Notes under the pieces: model-generated
Database searches by the model: none
What the model saw: only the letters and a program-made list of their open reading frames with translations
Told to the model about the DNA's origin: nothing
Origin: Triops longicaudatus
Lineage: Eukaryota > Arthropoda > Branchiopoda > Notostraca > Triopsidae
NCBI GenBank assembly: GCA_022885665.1
Contig: JAGQDJ010000033.1
Location: 806,001 to 870,000, forward strand
Direction: 5' to 3'
DNA length: 64,000 nucleotides
Position numbers and translations under genes: made by a program
In this document: piece after piece, positions 1 to 13,587 of the stretch
How the letters are laid out: each line of letters starts with the position of its first letter
How positions within the stretch are numbered: the first letter of the stretch is position 1

Positions 1-3000
1 TAAGCTTTCTGTCATCAGTCAGACCCCTCCCAACAAATGTATAGAGATCGCCCCTTTCGTTTTAATGGCATGGTGTATAAACTACCCGAGACCGAAAAAG
101 TTACGGGACTCGCAACGGACGAAAATCTATTCAGTGCCTAATTTCTAAATACTTATCATTTGGTGTTCCTTTTCTTTAATTAGCTGATAAAATCAGCAAT
201 GAAGGACTTTAACGCTGAGTCAATCTTACCAGGCAAACAGCCAAGAGAAGTTGAAATCAACCATGCGAAACAATGTTGTCTTGTTTTAAGTGCAGCTTAA
301 AAAATGCTTGGTAATAGCTGCGTAAGCAACGGTACTCTTCCTTTCTATGATAAATCAGGGGCAATGTCAACGGACTCGAAAGTGTGCTGAATTCTGAATA
401 CCAGCCGTGTGGACCCTGAGCAAGAGCGATGCTTTTTTTTTTCTTTTATAAACTTATGAGCGGTGGGTGCTTGTCAAGAAAGAATATCCTGCTAAAAGAA
501 AGTAACTTTCTAAGCGTAAGAGTAAACCTGAACGGAAATGTAGTCAGTTTTGTGCGTTTTAAATAAAAATAAAGAATCTGCAAAAAGGCGAATAAACGTA
601 TGAGATAAGGAAAGATAAAGGATAAGTGAGATGTGTTAGATCTTACAAAAGTAAAAGGCCAGAAGCTGTAAGTAACCGCTATTTCGTGAAGTAGAGGCAT
701 TGACCGGACTTCACGGCATCTTCATCCCAGCAGGGATGGTAAGAATTTGAAGTCATCTGGAGGAAAATAAAGGTCAATGACTGAAAACGAGCTACACGGA
801 AGCTAAGAAGGGACGTCTCAAATAACTCGAGTGATCTTGAAAACGCGCCTACCAGCGTTAGCGGACCGGTGTACACAATTACAACTAGCCGTCCGACAAC
901 ATCGCACACAACGGGCAAGTCATCAAGCTCGCTTTTTAGGCCTACCCTAATTGCACTGTAACTTAATTTGCATACAACGACACTCGTCATTATACACAGC
1001 TAATTGGCTGTCATCCCGTAAGGAAGGCAGGTCATGGTAATTTTACTGAAGGGTAAAACGCAAAGTTTGATGTTAAACCCTAAAAAATAAAAAAATGAGG
1101 GCCGATTAGCTTTAAACCTGCTGAAAATAGCAGCGAAAGTTTTTGTCTAGTCCATTGCTTCATTATAAAACAAGAGACTTGGGGTTCATTTTCTGCCACG
1201 CCAAATAAGTGTATCACCTGAAAAATCTGTAAGATTACAAAAATTGAAAAAAAGTTAAACGAACGATGGTAGAAAAGACCTTTCGGTACGAAAAGGAATC
1301 TTTACCTATATAGACAGGTCCTAATTTGCATCTGACAACTACGCCTTGCTCGCCCGCCAGTAAGTACAAAAGGAACTGTCCAAGTGGCCCAGATTGGGAT
1401 TCAGCTTTTATATTAACCACGCTACACGCGGGAGAAACACGGGCGACCACAATACCAAAATTGGTAACAAAGAAGCATAACATGGACGAAGGCGAAAGTA
1501 TGACCCTAAAATTTTTTATTCACGGCTTATGAAGACCCAGGCTACTTTAACATGAAATATCCCACGAAGATGGTGTTAAAACCGTACATGTTCTAAATTA
1601 TCCTCATTAAAATATAATTAACTCTTAACAAATGCTTATGATCTAGGATGCCTTGAAAGCACAATAACCGTACAAATAATCAGTTTTGCGTATATACATT
1701 ATTTCGCGCTATGCTCACTGCATCTTGAAGATTTTTTATATTCTTAAGTTTCTTTGTTAAGAATGTGATGCTTTAAAAGGCGTACAGCGCAATTAAAACA
1801 CCCATAAACGTGTTCGATAGAACACTTTCGTGGCTAAGTACGACGCTAATACATGAAATTCCTAATCACAAAATCTCGATGTATTCATAATCCAACCATG
1901 AAGGAGTCTCAAGGAATACAGGAAGACATTACGTCATGCCTGAAATATCCCCTCTTGGCATGTCATTTAAAAGTACATTTATCGAAGTACCTTTTTGGTT
2001 AACCAATTCTGTGATGCAAGAAATTCGGGAGGCACTTGACACACACTTGTCAAAATGGCTCGAGTGACGTCCAAGTTCCTCCACCCAAAGTCTTGCCTTT
2101 TAGTCAATGAAAATAATTCGACACCATCTTATTTCTAATCGCGAAAGTTCTGGTTACAGGATTTTCCCTTTTGTGTTCTTTTCGTGATACGGAGGTGTGG
2201 TGACCGTCCGCTCGGTAAAATCCACTATAATAGCTTTTTAAAAGGAGTCATTTAGCCCTGGTCCGAGTCACGACCTTAGCAAGTAAGAGCGAGCGTTCAT
2301 ATCTAAGCAAAACAAGTTTACTATTGTCAGAGCTACTGAGAAAGAAAAAAACGGGTTGAAGTATTAATTGCCGGAAACACTGCTAATTTCTTATCTACTG
2401 GACAGCAAGAAACAAAATCTACAACACTACCCTCCCCTCGCCATTTTCATAAAGAAAAGAACTTAAAAAATCTCAGGAAAATGACAAGGAATGAGTAGCC
2501 AGAACAACAAGTTTTGACTTGCGGTGTACATTGCCAACACCGCTGCAACGTCCCGCCATACGATCCACGTTTTGCTGCTAGAGCGGCCGCAAGCATACAT
2601 TAGCGTCATTATTTCTTAACGAACCTCCTTGAAGCTACCATTGTCAATGCGACAGGCAAGGATAGTGCCCAAGAAAGGACCAGGCCAAAGGTAAACTCCT
2701 GCAACACATCCACCTGTCCGGGGGCTAATTCCCACGCGAGAACTTGCCAACATATCAGATCAAGAGGTCAACGCAACATGTACGTCTATCTTGACTGGTT
2801 AAAGAAGGCCCGTAAGGAGCAGGGACCCGACCACCGACGAGAGAAGAACTGGTGAGGTGGAAGAGGTAGACAAAAACAAGCAGGATAGGGGACCGGTATA
2901 CTAATTGGTTTTGCAGCTTTTATTTACAAGGCACGCAACTTTGTTTATTTTCCAGGGACAATTCACAGCAGCGATGCTCTATTTAACAAAGGGCGCTCGT

Positions 3001-6000
3001 CAAATCCTGGGAACAAATTTCCAGGGATGCGCAAATAGACTGCCAGTCTTACAGCAACGACTAACGGCGCGCCAATCTCACACCTATCGAAACTCTTTTC
3101 TCATGTCGTTAGCTGTACACGTCTCATGTTACCGATAGCCGACCGTCAAACTAGCATGAAATTTGACTGGTTTTTGTGGCTATCAAACATTAATTGCCGT
3201 CTTTGACTGCTTGTTTCTTTTTCCCCCTAGCAAGCTACAAGAATTCTTTTGCGGCTTAACTTTCGTACGATGTTAATATTGAGCTCTTTTAAATTGCTTT
3301 TGCGTCGTAAAACCTTTTCGGACTCCTCCCTCCCTCCCCTGGTTACACCATAGGGTCGGTCATGAAAGGGTTTTCTGTCTTCGGAGCAGATCGCTGAACC
3401 CAGAAGTTTGACCACCCCTTGCCTTACATGATGACGTGCTGGAAGTCTTCTTACCACATCTCGATTCCTCCCTCCCCCCTCTCTCCGTTCCAGCCACAGT
3501 GCATACTGTCATGGCACACTGTCTCTACATCAACAACTGTTAACATAGGCTCAGGGGGAAAGGCACGCGAAAAGAAGAAAATGAAAAAGAGCTAACCCTA
3601 TAACGTGTTTATCTATTTTTCACCAATGCTTTGTAACGAGGCTACGTTTTGTAACCGATCGCTGTTCTGTATTATTTTTCTGACGCTTTTTCTTGGCGTT
3701 CCCTAAAAAAGAAACCCACACCAAACTCCGATCACAAATGAAAAATAAGCAGCCCAGCAGGGATGGTCATGAAACGCAGATTTGCGGTCAATGGTGATCG
3801 GTACAACTTTCACTTCTTATGTTACATCCATACAGGGCCGAATTTATGAGTTGAGCTAAACGCAGGGAACAATGCGAAAATAATGGAAAAGGACCAGCAT
3901 AACTGACAAAAAGTCTACCTGTTTCAAAATACTTGGAACACCAAGATTGTTTTTTCACCTCAAAAAAAGCTTACAAAAATTATGAAGCTAATAAGAAATA
4001 TGAAGAAAATTCCCTTACACGCGATAACACATAAGAAAGATATACAACTTTTATTGCAACAGACTTTAGCGATGGTATAACATCTTTACTAACTAATAAT
4101 GTCGTAAATAAAGTGCAAGTCCTCTTCTTCATAATAAATAGATTAAAAGGTGGATTGTGTTTTATTTCTCAAAACATTTCTATTACATAAACTCCCTTTT
4201 ATCTGTGCATGGCTTAACTGGTTACCGGTTCAACCGCACACCCTTACGTCAAGAAGTTTAATATTAGTTTTGTGAAAAAAGGTGCGAAATTTGCAGTGAA
4301 AGGGTAGTTTTCCTCCAAAAAAGTAAATTAATTTACTTATTTTCAAAGCTCATAAATGCCGTATAAATATGTATATTCGATATACACTTGCATGTCAAAG
4401 ATCTTATTTATGAATTATAACCGCTATTTCATATGGTTTTACGAACTAACCGTTTTTCTGTCAACCGCCGTAGAGTCCATTCCGTACCGAACAGATAACA
4501 GAGTTTACTGTACTTTAAAAAAACACTGGTAAATAAAACGATGGCCGAGAAAAGCTTAGAAGCAGAGACAATAGATCAATTAATCTAATCTAAGAGATTG
4601 GCGTACTGTGTTTCAACACAGTCGCCTTTGTGCACGTACATTTTAATACAGAAGCGTAAATTGTCCGTGGACTCAATGCACTTACACAAGTATTATACAC
4701 ATATGTGCAGATGTGAACATACGTGTATGCTCACACCATGCAGATGTGAACACGCAAATATACGTACTTATATGTACGTGCACAAATGTACCTTAACGTA
4801 GAATGCTTTACTTTTGAGAAGTCTGCAGAAAATGTCCACGCCAAAAGGGAGTGCAGTTCTAGAAGAGTCTGTTGGGTGTAGGTACAAAGTGTCTATGCTA
4901 AATCAAGGCGACATTTCGCCGGTGCGATGACTGTGGTGGCAGTCTAGGCTTTGATATTGTAGAGAGGTGCAAAAACTTCATTAATGCGAGTCAGGTATGC
5001 AAGTAGGATAGGAGATGGCCTTGTTGTCTTGTTTCAAGTGTTGAATACGTATGCACAAAACACACAAAGTGGTAAATGATAGTCCCTGCTTTTCAATGGC
5101 TAGCGTTGTTTATACAGGCAGCGGACTGCCGGTTTCTGCAACGCGATATTAAAAATAAAAAACACACATAGAAAAGCTGGCCATCATCAGCATGATTGTC
5201 AACACTTTATCACATACAAAATGACTAGTCAGGAATACGCCCTAGAATACGGCTACCAAACCCCAACTATAATGGTAAGGTTTGTCACATTGTTTGCGCT
5301 TTTACATTACATAGGTAAATCTGCACCTATGGCTTGACACTACCTTAAGAGGGCAAAATCTGAAATTCACGGCTTCGCTTGAATCCCAAAGACAATAAAT
5401 TAACTTAAGGGAAGCATCTTAAAGCCGTAGCATGAAAAGCTTCGGCACGATCCGGTGGTTCTAACGACCGTTCGGGACATTATACTTGGCAAACAGACAC
5501 GGGTCGCGCTTGAATTCATAGTCAATAAGGTAGAGATTACCTTACCTGGATTTCTTCGAGCAATTCGTGTTCATCCAATAGGACAATTTTCACGTGAAAG
5601 GTTTTTCCTTTATTACCGAAGCACTTCATGCTTATAGCTGACTGGTTAGAACATCTAAAAGTATAGGTAAGGAGAGATATCAGTCACCAAACTCGTAACA
5701 TCTGCAAGGACAGTGAGTTCAAAGTTGTGCTGCATCCATGCAAGTACAAAGCTCAACTTGTTGCAACAACCACAATGACCTGCTAATGTACACAATTACT
5801 GCGTTACTCAGGAGTAAATAAGCTCAAGCCTTCACAAAGAGTTTATGTACCAAGGGTAATTTTGCGAAAGGTTTGAAGAAAACCGACTCGAAATCTTTCA
5901 TGACAACTGCTTAGTGTACCAATATGCCTCCACCTTGTGTAAATGCGAACCATTTTAGACAAAAAAGGCAACAGCAAGCTTTTGCTCTATTAAAGGTTTA

Positions 6001-9000
6001 GTGGATTATTTTATTAGACAAGTGTTGAATGCCTGATAGGGTAGCCATGCTCTCGGAACCTAATAAACTGTCTTACTACGTATAAAAATTATATTCATAG
6101 CACCACTGAAGTTTTCTTATTAAGAAGGCAGCACAACATAACACCCAAGCTCGCAATATTCTTTCCGCAACGAAAAAGCTACAAAGGTCTTGAGTCTCCA
6201 ATCACGCTGGGGAGTCACGAGACTCTGATACACAGAAGGAAATTTACGATATCCAGTTGATACTTTTTTTTTTAAGAAAAATAAAGAAACAAAGAACACT
6301 GCAAGTGAAAAGAAGTTGCATGTACCCGGTTCGATTGTTTTGTCTCGTGAGTCATCTGCATAAATTATTGGTTGCTTTAAGTTCTCGTTTTAGGAATTAC
6401 CAATTGTAAGACGGAGGAACTGAAAACGCACGCTGCTATAAACTATGGCCAAGTGCTTTTTAGTTAGAGTCCCAGAAATCCAACACATTGTTACGTGCAG
6501 AAAATAAAAGAAGGCTAAGTATATTTTTATAGTAGGAAAGGGGAGTAGAAACAATGCTGAACTTATTTTTTTTTCAGGTGAGTTTTAAGAATACAGCAAA
6601 AAATCAGAAGATGTAAAATAATCTTGGTTTGGTATCCTGTTGCGAAGTTTTACAGTTTGAAAAGGGAAACCTTCAAACCTACATATAAGTGGTCGAACAG
6701 CTTTACCATCACTTTCCGTTTTAAGGTTTTATTCCTCGTGAGCGATATCCTTACAATAAGAAACTCGCACCCACTGCAGAATCGGTTTTGTCTTTTTGCA
6801 ACATAGGGCTCAAAGCAACACGGGATCCCACATGGAGACACTCAGGGCTAGATGAATCGAACTGCGTATCTACAGATGCTTAAACTGAAAATGGCTTTTC
6901 ATTTATACAAAGAGTCTGAATGTCAACGCTGCTTTTGCTACACAGCATACACGAGCTTTTCGCGGTCCTTAGTTTCCAAGACTGAAAAAGAAACTACCGA
7001 CTTATCACAAACCAAGTCCTGATGTATAAAAATTACGAGCTAGGCTCCCAAGGGCCAACAGGTATCCTTCCTAGCGAAAGGTTCGCTGAACACTGAGTGA
7101 GTCTTGGATGAAGCACGCCAAAGCTCTCAGGTGAGACGAACCCAGACCACTGACAAGCGCTGGCTTTTAGCGGGACAGACCGTCTTCGCCTAGAGGCCGC
7201 AAGCACAGGAAATTCCGGACCAATGAAGATTTTTTATTTCCTTTTTTTAGTTGTAGCCTGTTGCGAGTCTCTTTGCAGAATTTTTATCTGAATATGTCTG
7301 ATTAATTAGGTAACTATATCTCTAATGTAGGAATGCCGAGTAAGTTAATATATTTTTCTACCCATAGGTAGAAAAGACACAGTTTCCTATCTCTAATGGT
7401 GCCCGTGAGGTAGTTAAGCATAGTATAAATTCTATTTTGCAGAACACTATTAATTGATGAGGCCGATCCACGGAGTGTGAGTGAATGTTGTTGTAAGAAA
7501 TTGCGAAAACAAGTAATGGGACCGAAAAGGTAAAGCGAACTGACCATAATGGGTATCACTAGTTCAAAAAATCTGTAATGTGAAAACGATGGTCTGTTTG
7601 AACGAAGGTCATCCAAAACCACTTGGCTACGCGTACCTATCCCGTCATATCTGTCGAATGAAAACAGAGGAAATAACTTTTTTTTTTCTTAAAAGAAGAC
7701 AATTCTACAACTTCAGAGCACACTGAATAACCTTTTTGTAATATGTAATGTTCTTCAATACGGTTAAAATAATAAAAAAGTGGTATAACGTGTGAAGGCT
7801 CATTTTAATCGTGAAAGGTTAAGCTTTTCCTCGGGTAGCTGTGTATAACAAGTTTGTTGACAAGTCTGCCATTTAAAATTCTTAACGACGCAAAACAAAA
7901 ATACAATAAAAAAATAAAATAAAAGGTGCTCAGGCTGCAAACATTGAGCTACCACATACCAGACTGATAGGAATTTCACTGTCAACTTAATTTTTGTCTT
8001 TACTCTTCTTATTCTGAAATTCTACCATCAGCCTGAAGAAGCACGGTTGCAAATCTAGTTAAAGTGGATCAAAATGTCCACGGTGAACGTGACTAAAAAC
8101 GGAATCAAGATGCACGTTTACATTTTTAGCATGTTTGTAGAACGTACTGTAGTATTCCTATTACGTCTACCAGTCGGAAACGGGTGGTGGGTAGCAGGTC
8201 AGAGAGATGACAAAATCGGACAGTTTTTGTGTCTTAGGAACATCGACAGAAAACAAAAAGCGGTGCTTTTAGAATGTTAACAAAAAATGGTTGCATCTTT
8301 AGCATTTGAAATTGGATTCCAACACTGCTCTATGATATAAAATAAAAGTTTACATAATCAAGATTTCCACAATCAGACTTAAAAAAATGCAGTTGTATTA
8401 TGCGATTTAACTTAGTTAAATGCTTTTCACATTATGTGCTTATAAAAAAATACTATAAACTTAAAAAGCAGTGTATTCCTGTAGATGTTGATTATGCTTT
8501 GCTCAGATTTTTTCTCCGTTTTGCGAGATTTACTGTGCAAGTCAAGTCTGATTCGACCTTCAAAGGTTTCAGTTTTAACTATAAGCACCCTCTATGCCAT
8601 GAGCTGCCAACTACACTCCAGTCAAACGAGATTTATTTCATCGCACTAAAACTTGAATCGTGCTAACCAAATTTCCAGTTCGTGAGTCTGGCTATAACAA
8701 TGGTTTTAAAGAAAGACGACAGAATCAGAAAATGTCACATACAATCAGAGCTAGGACTACTACAAGTCAACTTGGAGACGTCTCTCACTTCAGTTGAGTC
8801 GATCTGATTTCACCACGGTTTTAACTACTGAACTGAAATTAATTTTAGATTTAGTTGAGTTGAAAAATTAGTTGAAAAATAATTAAGTTGAAAATTGAGT
8901 TAAAAAAAATACATAAGAAGCCGTGGAACGCTTTTCAAGCTTTGGAACCATGCACCATTAATTGTGAGGAACGTAAAATTTTTTGTTATGTTTTAAACTA

Positions 9001-9420
9001 ACACGCTTGCTCATTCGTTCTTTTTTAACTAAAAAAAAACAGGTCGCAAAAACTGAGAGAAAAAAATAATTTGAATTGCTATAGAATTAACTTTTGCAAC
9101 TCCTAACTGATTTCACAAAAAATTATCCACCTGAACGGATGTCGAGGAATGGTGGAAAGATTAAGCTTTAAATCGATTCCATTTAATGTAACTTAGTAAT
9201 AACATTTTTGTAAACTTAAATTTACTTCCGTTCCTTTTGCCCATGTCTTTATCAGACGAGTCAGACGCCATCTATTGAGTGCATAGGTTATAAGTACGTA
9301 AAGTACAGAATTGTTCTTTTAGTCACCTCGGTAAAAGCCCAAAGTTTTACTGCAACTAAAATGGGGAAAGTAAATAAAGCGGAATAGAGACACATCCACG
9401 TCCTGACATTGGCTTTAAAC
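1..9420. other. Gene-poor stretch, no supportable gene
   Basis: I read both strands and found no reading frame resembling a known protein and no chain of exons with matching phases. Open frames here are short (up to about 103 codons), AT-rich and have no recognisable motifs. A CT-rich patch lies at 3300-3490. Weak repeats of a cagatgtgaaca-like word occur at 4700-4760, and an A-rich short tandem repeat at about 8856-8902. A distal promoter or UTR of a gene to the left cannot be excluded. Confidence 0.6.
8856..8902. repeat. AT-rich short tandem repeat
   Basis: Imperfect copies of a unit like agttgaaaaatta follow one another, separated by 10-17 bases. It is a simple-sequence expansion with no coding value and lies about 500 bp beyond the 3' end of mRpL54. 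Confidence 0.5.
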
Positions 9421-9423
9421 AAC

Positions 9424-9429
9424 TTTATT
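9424..9429 (-). terminator. Poly(A) signal of mRpL54
   Basis: The plus strand reads tttatt, giving AATAAA on the minus strand, 27 bp beyond the mRpL54 stop codon. This fits the very short 3' UTRs of this locus. Confidence 0.7.
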
Positions 9430-9455
9430 GTGAGGCTAACAAACGAGGATAATTT

Positions 9456-9800
9456 TCAAAACTTCTTCAGTTTCATTAACTGACAGTTTCTTTCCAACGA
9501 GAGCTTTCTTAATCGTCGCCAGTAAACTAAAGTGTCCGGGTCTAGTTCTTCAAGGGACTGTGGTCCGTCAGTGCGCAATTCCCACAGCCAATCGGGATAT
9601 TCGCTGTCGGGTTTCAACTGAATGTCTTCGCCGGTTTTGTTGATGTTGCTGCCACATACGAAGTTCACTAATTTGTGGGGATCAGTCTCTACCGGAATTT
9701 TCTTCTTTTCCACCATTACACCCATTTTACCCGCTTTGCCCTTTTTGCCACCTAAAGTCACGGCAAAAAGATTAAGAGACGCCATTTTCCACGTTTCCAT
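9456..9800 (-). CDS. MRPL54: Mitochondrial large ribosomal subunit protein mL54 (MRPL54)
   Basis: This single-exon frame encodes 114 residues of the mitochondrial ribosomal protein L54 family, a small subunit of the large mitoribosomal particle. The C-terminal two thirds match the family well: a KTGEDIQLKPDSEYPDWLW block at about residues 54-73, then SLEELDPD and YWRRLRK. The human protein is 138 residues and has a longer targeting region; here the N-terminus before the conserved block is short and rich in Gly and Lys. Two in-frame Met codons are close together (9800 and 9785). The second gives MASLNLFAV, which looks more like a presequence start, so the true start is uncertain and an upstream exon is possible. 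An AATAAA signal on this strand lies at 9424-9429, only 27 bp past the stop. The gene is divergent from VPS41. Confidence 0.9.
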   Translation of the reverse strand: METWKMASLNLFAVTLGGKKGKAGKMGVMVEKKKIPVETDPHKLVNFVCGSNINKTGEDIQLKPDSEYPDWLWELRTDGPQSLEELDPDTLVYWRRLRKLSLERNCQLMKLKKF

Positions 9801-10116
9801 GCAAAGGCTAAAGACTTCTTTTATTTACATTTTTTTCTTTCACTTACCGACAGCAGGTTTGGCTAATTCAACATTACTCCTGCTAAAACTCCTTTTCAAA
9901 ATTAATTCACTTAAAGATGCATTTTCTAAGGCTAAACATGGCGAAAATCTGAAAGACCGTAACAACAGTGCCATTTTTGCTTTGGAAATAATGAGGAAAA
10001 GCGCGTTGCTAAGCAACAAGCTTGGAGGGAACCTGGCTTGCTGCTTAGCAACAGCATTTTATTATTAAACACTGGTCAAGAAAAACAACTCCCAAAACAC
10101 GTCATTTCAGCACATA
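9801..10116. promoter_or_regulatory. Divergent promoter between mRpL54 and VPS41
   Basis: Only 316 bp separate the two start codons, so both genes are probably driven from here. The interval contains a 17-bp inverted repeat (arms 10005-10021 and 10036-10052, one mismatch, 14-bp spacer). Each arm contains a GTTGCTAAGCA-type sequence resembling the RFX X-box (GTNRCC, spacer, RGYAAC). I see no TATA box. A TTTCAG at 10105-10110 just before the VPS41 ATG could be a splice acceptor for a non-coding 5' exon. Confidence 0.55.
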
Positions 10117-13100
10117 ATGGAAGATAGTTTTAGGAGTTCCAATTTAACGTTAAGCAATGACGGGAACCTGGTTGACCTAGAAAATCATGCAATAGAAGCC
10201 GAAGATATGGTCAATGAAGAAGAAGACGAAGAGGAGGAAGAGGAAGAAAGTGAGCCCAAGTTAAAATACGAAAGGTTGTCCAATGACTTTCAAATGATCC
10301 TCAAGAAAGACGCTGCAAGCTGCATTGCAGTTCATCCGAAAGTATATCATGCCACTTTTAATAGTGAAATGTTAAATGGCTGCATTTGTCAGTTTGTTTG
10401 CCTTGGAAGCCATTGGGGTGGTTTACACATACTCGACCACTTGGGGAACGTTGCGAGACAAGAATTACCTTCCCATAGCATGGCTGTAAATATGGTAGCT
10501 ATAGATGACGCAGGAGAATATGTTGCTAGCTGCTCCGATGATGGAAAAGTGGGTTGGATTCTTTAAAAAAATGCTCTTAATGTTGTGATTTCCCCCAGGT
10601 CTTCATAAGCGGTCTTTACACGTCAGAAAATTCACATAATATGATGCTTGAAAGACCCGTGAAGTCGGTAGCACTGGACCCGAACTATTCTAAGCCAGGC
10701 TCTGGACGAAAGTTCTTGACGGGTAATACTGGACTATGCAGACTCATTGGAGTGTTACGTATTTGTTCTTTAAATAGGAGACGAACGTCTAATATTGCAC
10801 GAAAAAGTCTTTTTATCTCGCTTGAAAGCAACAACGCTTTATGAAGGCGAGGGCTATATTACGAATATCCAATGGAGAGGACGCTTTGTTGCATGGGCTT
10901 CAAACGCTGGTGTTCGAGTTTACGACATGACCGCGCGGAAAACTATTAGCCTAATCAAGAAAGATATTAGCCCAGGGTATATGACGTGTTACTAATAGAA
11001 AGTCTAGAAATCATGTCCCTAGCGTTTTAGATTGAATCCCGATAACTACCGATGTCATATTTATTGGCGAGACGACGTTACTCTCGTAGTCGGGTGGGTT
11101 GATGATGTCAAAGTTTGCATTGTAAGACAACGCTCTCCAATAGAAGCCAACAATCTTGGTGTACCACTCCACTTCGTAGAAATTGGTAATCGTGTTATTG
11201 TCTTAGTGGCCATTTGTTATGTAAAGCTATGCCTAACATTATTGTCCGTACTACCGTAGTTTCCATGTTCACGACGATTGAATTTATCGTTTGCGGTTTG
11301 GGCTGGCTCAACTCCCATTTGGCCATATTAGCGTTACCGAAAGACAAGGATAATGACGGACTAAGCTCAAGACCACAGATGCGGTTGATAGAGCCACAGT
11401 CGGAAAGTTTTACAGAAATTTCCACCGACGTGCTCTCTATACGGGGCTACCAGGAATACACGAGCATCGACTATCATCTCGGTACAGACTAAATTGCCAA
11501 GCTTTTACATTGCCATATACCTTTTTAGAACTAAGTATCTTATAGAGTGTTTGCCGGAAGAAGGCCTGTTTTTTATCGTCAGCCCGAAAGATGTTGTGGT
11601 GGCTAAGCCTAGGGACGCGGACGATCATGTCGCATGGCTGCTTGAACATGAGTATTGAAATGGACATTGAAAACTGTCTGAGAAATAATTTGTCTGTGTT
11701 TCAAGGTATTATGAAGCAGCACTAGCGGAAGTGACGGGACCAAACGGCAAGTGTCTTAAACGACATACTGCACTGCATGTCGGTCGAATCTATCTGGACC
11801 ATTTGCTACAAGAAGGAGATTACGAATCCGGTGCACGGCTTTGTGTCACGATTCTAGGCAAAGATAAGAAATTGTGGGAAGAGGAAGTTTTCAAATTTGC
11901 TCGATTACGCCAATTGCGAGTCGTTACGCCGTATCTGCCAAGGGGCGACTGTCGACTAGATCCTCACATTTATGAAATGGTCCTTTTCGAGTTTCTTAAG
12001 ACTGATGCTCAGGTAAGTTGCTATTGTTGTTGGAAAGCGGAGTACCATTTCATTCAAACACATAGGGTTTTCTACGGTTGATCAAAGAATGGTCGCCTAC
12101 GCTCTACCACGTACCTGCCGTTATGAACGCTGTGCTGGAACACATTCTTCGCAACGATCGAGATAACCCGACGCTACTTCTTGCCTTGGCATTGTTATAT
12201 TCCTTCGAAAAGAAATACGACAGAGCTTTTGCTATGTATCTGAGGTAACTCACGTCTGCTCCGTTTTATATCATTGATGATATGCTTCTCGTAGGTTACA
12301 ACATCCCGATGTTTTTAAGCTTATTGCACAACACCAGCTCTTTCCAGCCATACAAGATAAAATTAATGAATTAATGGAACTCGACAGTCAACAGGCCATT
12401 GCCTTATTTTTGGAGCACCAGGCCGAAGTTTCCCCCGATCTGGTAGTTGCCAAGCTTGAAGCCAGGCCTAGTTTTCTTTTCAAGGTTCGTTGACAGTCTC
12501 TCTATTGAGTTTAGAAATCTGTGTTTTCAAATTATTGATTGGCTTAAGTATTATTCAAATAGTATTTAGACGCACTATATCAAAAAGATGCTAAGGACGC
12601 GAGCCGCAAATTTCATGGGAGACTAGTCCGTTTGTACGCTGATTTTGCCAAAGATAAATTGTTACCTTTCCTAAAAGCAAGCGACCACTACCCCATTCAA
12701 GAGGCACTTCAGATATGCCAAAGCAGACATTTTATACCTGAAATGGTTTTCTTACTCGGTAAGTAATAATGGAAGGCAGCAAAGAGCTGTGAGTTTTATG
12801 CTTTTACTTTGATAGCACGTATGGGAAATTCCAAGGAAGCTTTGCAGCTAATTACTACCAAGTTGGGAGATATTCACCAAGCTATTGAGTTTTGTAAAAG
12901 TCAAGACGATCGCGAATTGTGGGAAGACTTAATCGACCATTCTTTAACCAAACCAAGTATAAAAGTATAATAAATAAATAGTATAAAAAACATGGTTTTC
13001 TTGTTTCAGGCTTCATAAACGTGTTGTTGAGGAACATTGGAACGCATGTGGATCCTAGAATACTTATCTTACGAATTGAGAAGGGGCTTAAGATTCCTGG

Positions 13101-13576
13101 ACTACGAGATTCGCTTGTGAAAATTCTGCAGGATTACAATTTACAAATTGCTTTGCAAGAAGAATGCCAAAAAATTCTAGTGGCTGATTGTTTTGGTTTG
13201 CATAACAAACTCTTACGCATGCAGCAAAGAGGAATGGTACTTCGTAATGACACGGTGTGTGGAGTGTGTGATAGAAAACTTCTCGTTAAAGGTAAAGACT
13301 ATAAGCTTTCAAGCTAGCTAAAAGCTTTCTGATTGTGACGATTCGGTGTAGATGCACGACAAGCGAGTAGCCTTACTGTTTTCGGATGCCGGCATGCCTT
13401 TCATGACCAATGTTTGTCAATACAAGTGAGTCTTGTTTGTATTAAAATCACTGTAATAACCCAAAACTTTTCGATATTTTTAGGATGCATGCGTTATTTG
13501 TCACACGCAGAAGCAAGAGCCCGGCCTTGTTATTAAGCGTCTAACTCCCACATCTCTTTATAAGAAAAATATGTAA
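10117..13576 (+). CDS. VPS41: Vacuolar protein sorting-associated protein 41 (HOPS subunit)
   Basis: VPS41 is the HOPS-complex subunit that helps tether late endosomes, AP-3 vesicles and lysosomes. Fifteen coding exons join in phase: 10117-10341, 10393-10548, 10599-10722, 10778-10976, 11031-11185, 11260-11481, 11546-11651, 11706-12012, 12066-12244, 12295-12484, 12563-12758, 12816-12956, 13010-13291, 13352-13425, 13484-13576. The product is 882 residues (human 854). An acidic Glu-rich N-terminus is followed by a WD40-like propeller (about 45-360, with SCSDDGK and VKVCIV blocks). The helical CHCR region follows, with LWEEEVFKFARLRQL, TPYLPRGD and SLVKILQDYNLQIAL. A C-terminal RING-H2-type finger is seen as GVCDRK, then FGCRHAFHDQCLS and ACVICHTQ. 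Introns are 50-78 bp. AATAAA follows at 13582-13587. The gene converges with GART. Confidence 0.96.
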
Positions 13577-13581
13577 CGTTG

Positions 13582-13587
13582 AATAAA
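13582..13587 (+). terminator. Poly(A) signal of VPS41
   Basis: AATAAA lies 5 bp after the VPS41 stop codon. Cleavage about 15-25 bp further on would put the VPS41 transcript end close to the GART stop on the other strand. Confidence 0.7.

Noticed and set aside
727..3772. A 15-bp direct repeat cccagcagggatggt at about 727 and 3756
   Set aside because: The flanks differ completely and the length is near what chance allows in this window. No element boundaries are visible.
9622..10068. A 148-codon plus-strand frame across the mRpL54 gene and the divergent promoter
   Set aside because: Its first part is the antisense shadow of mRpL54 and the rest is the promoter with the X-box repeat. It has no protein similarity.
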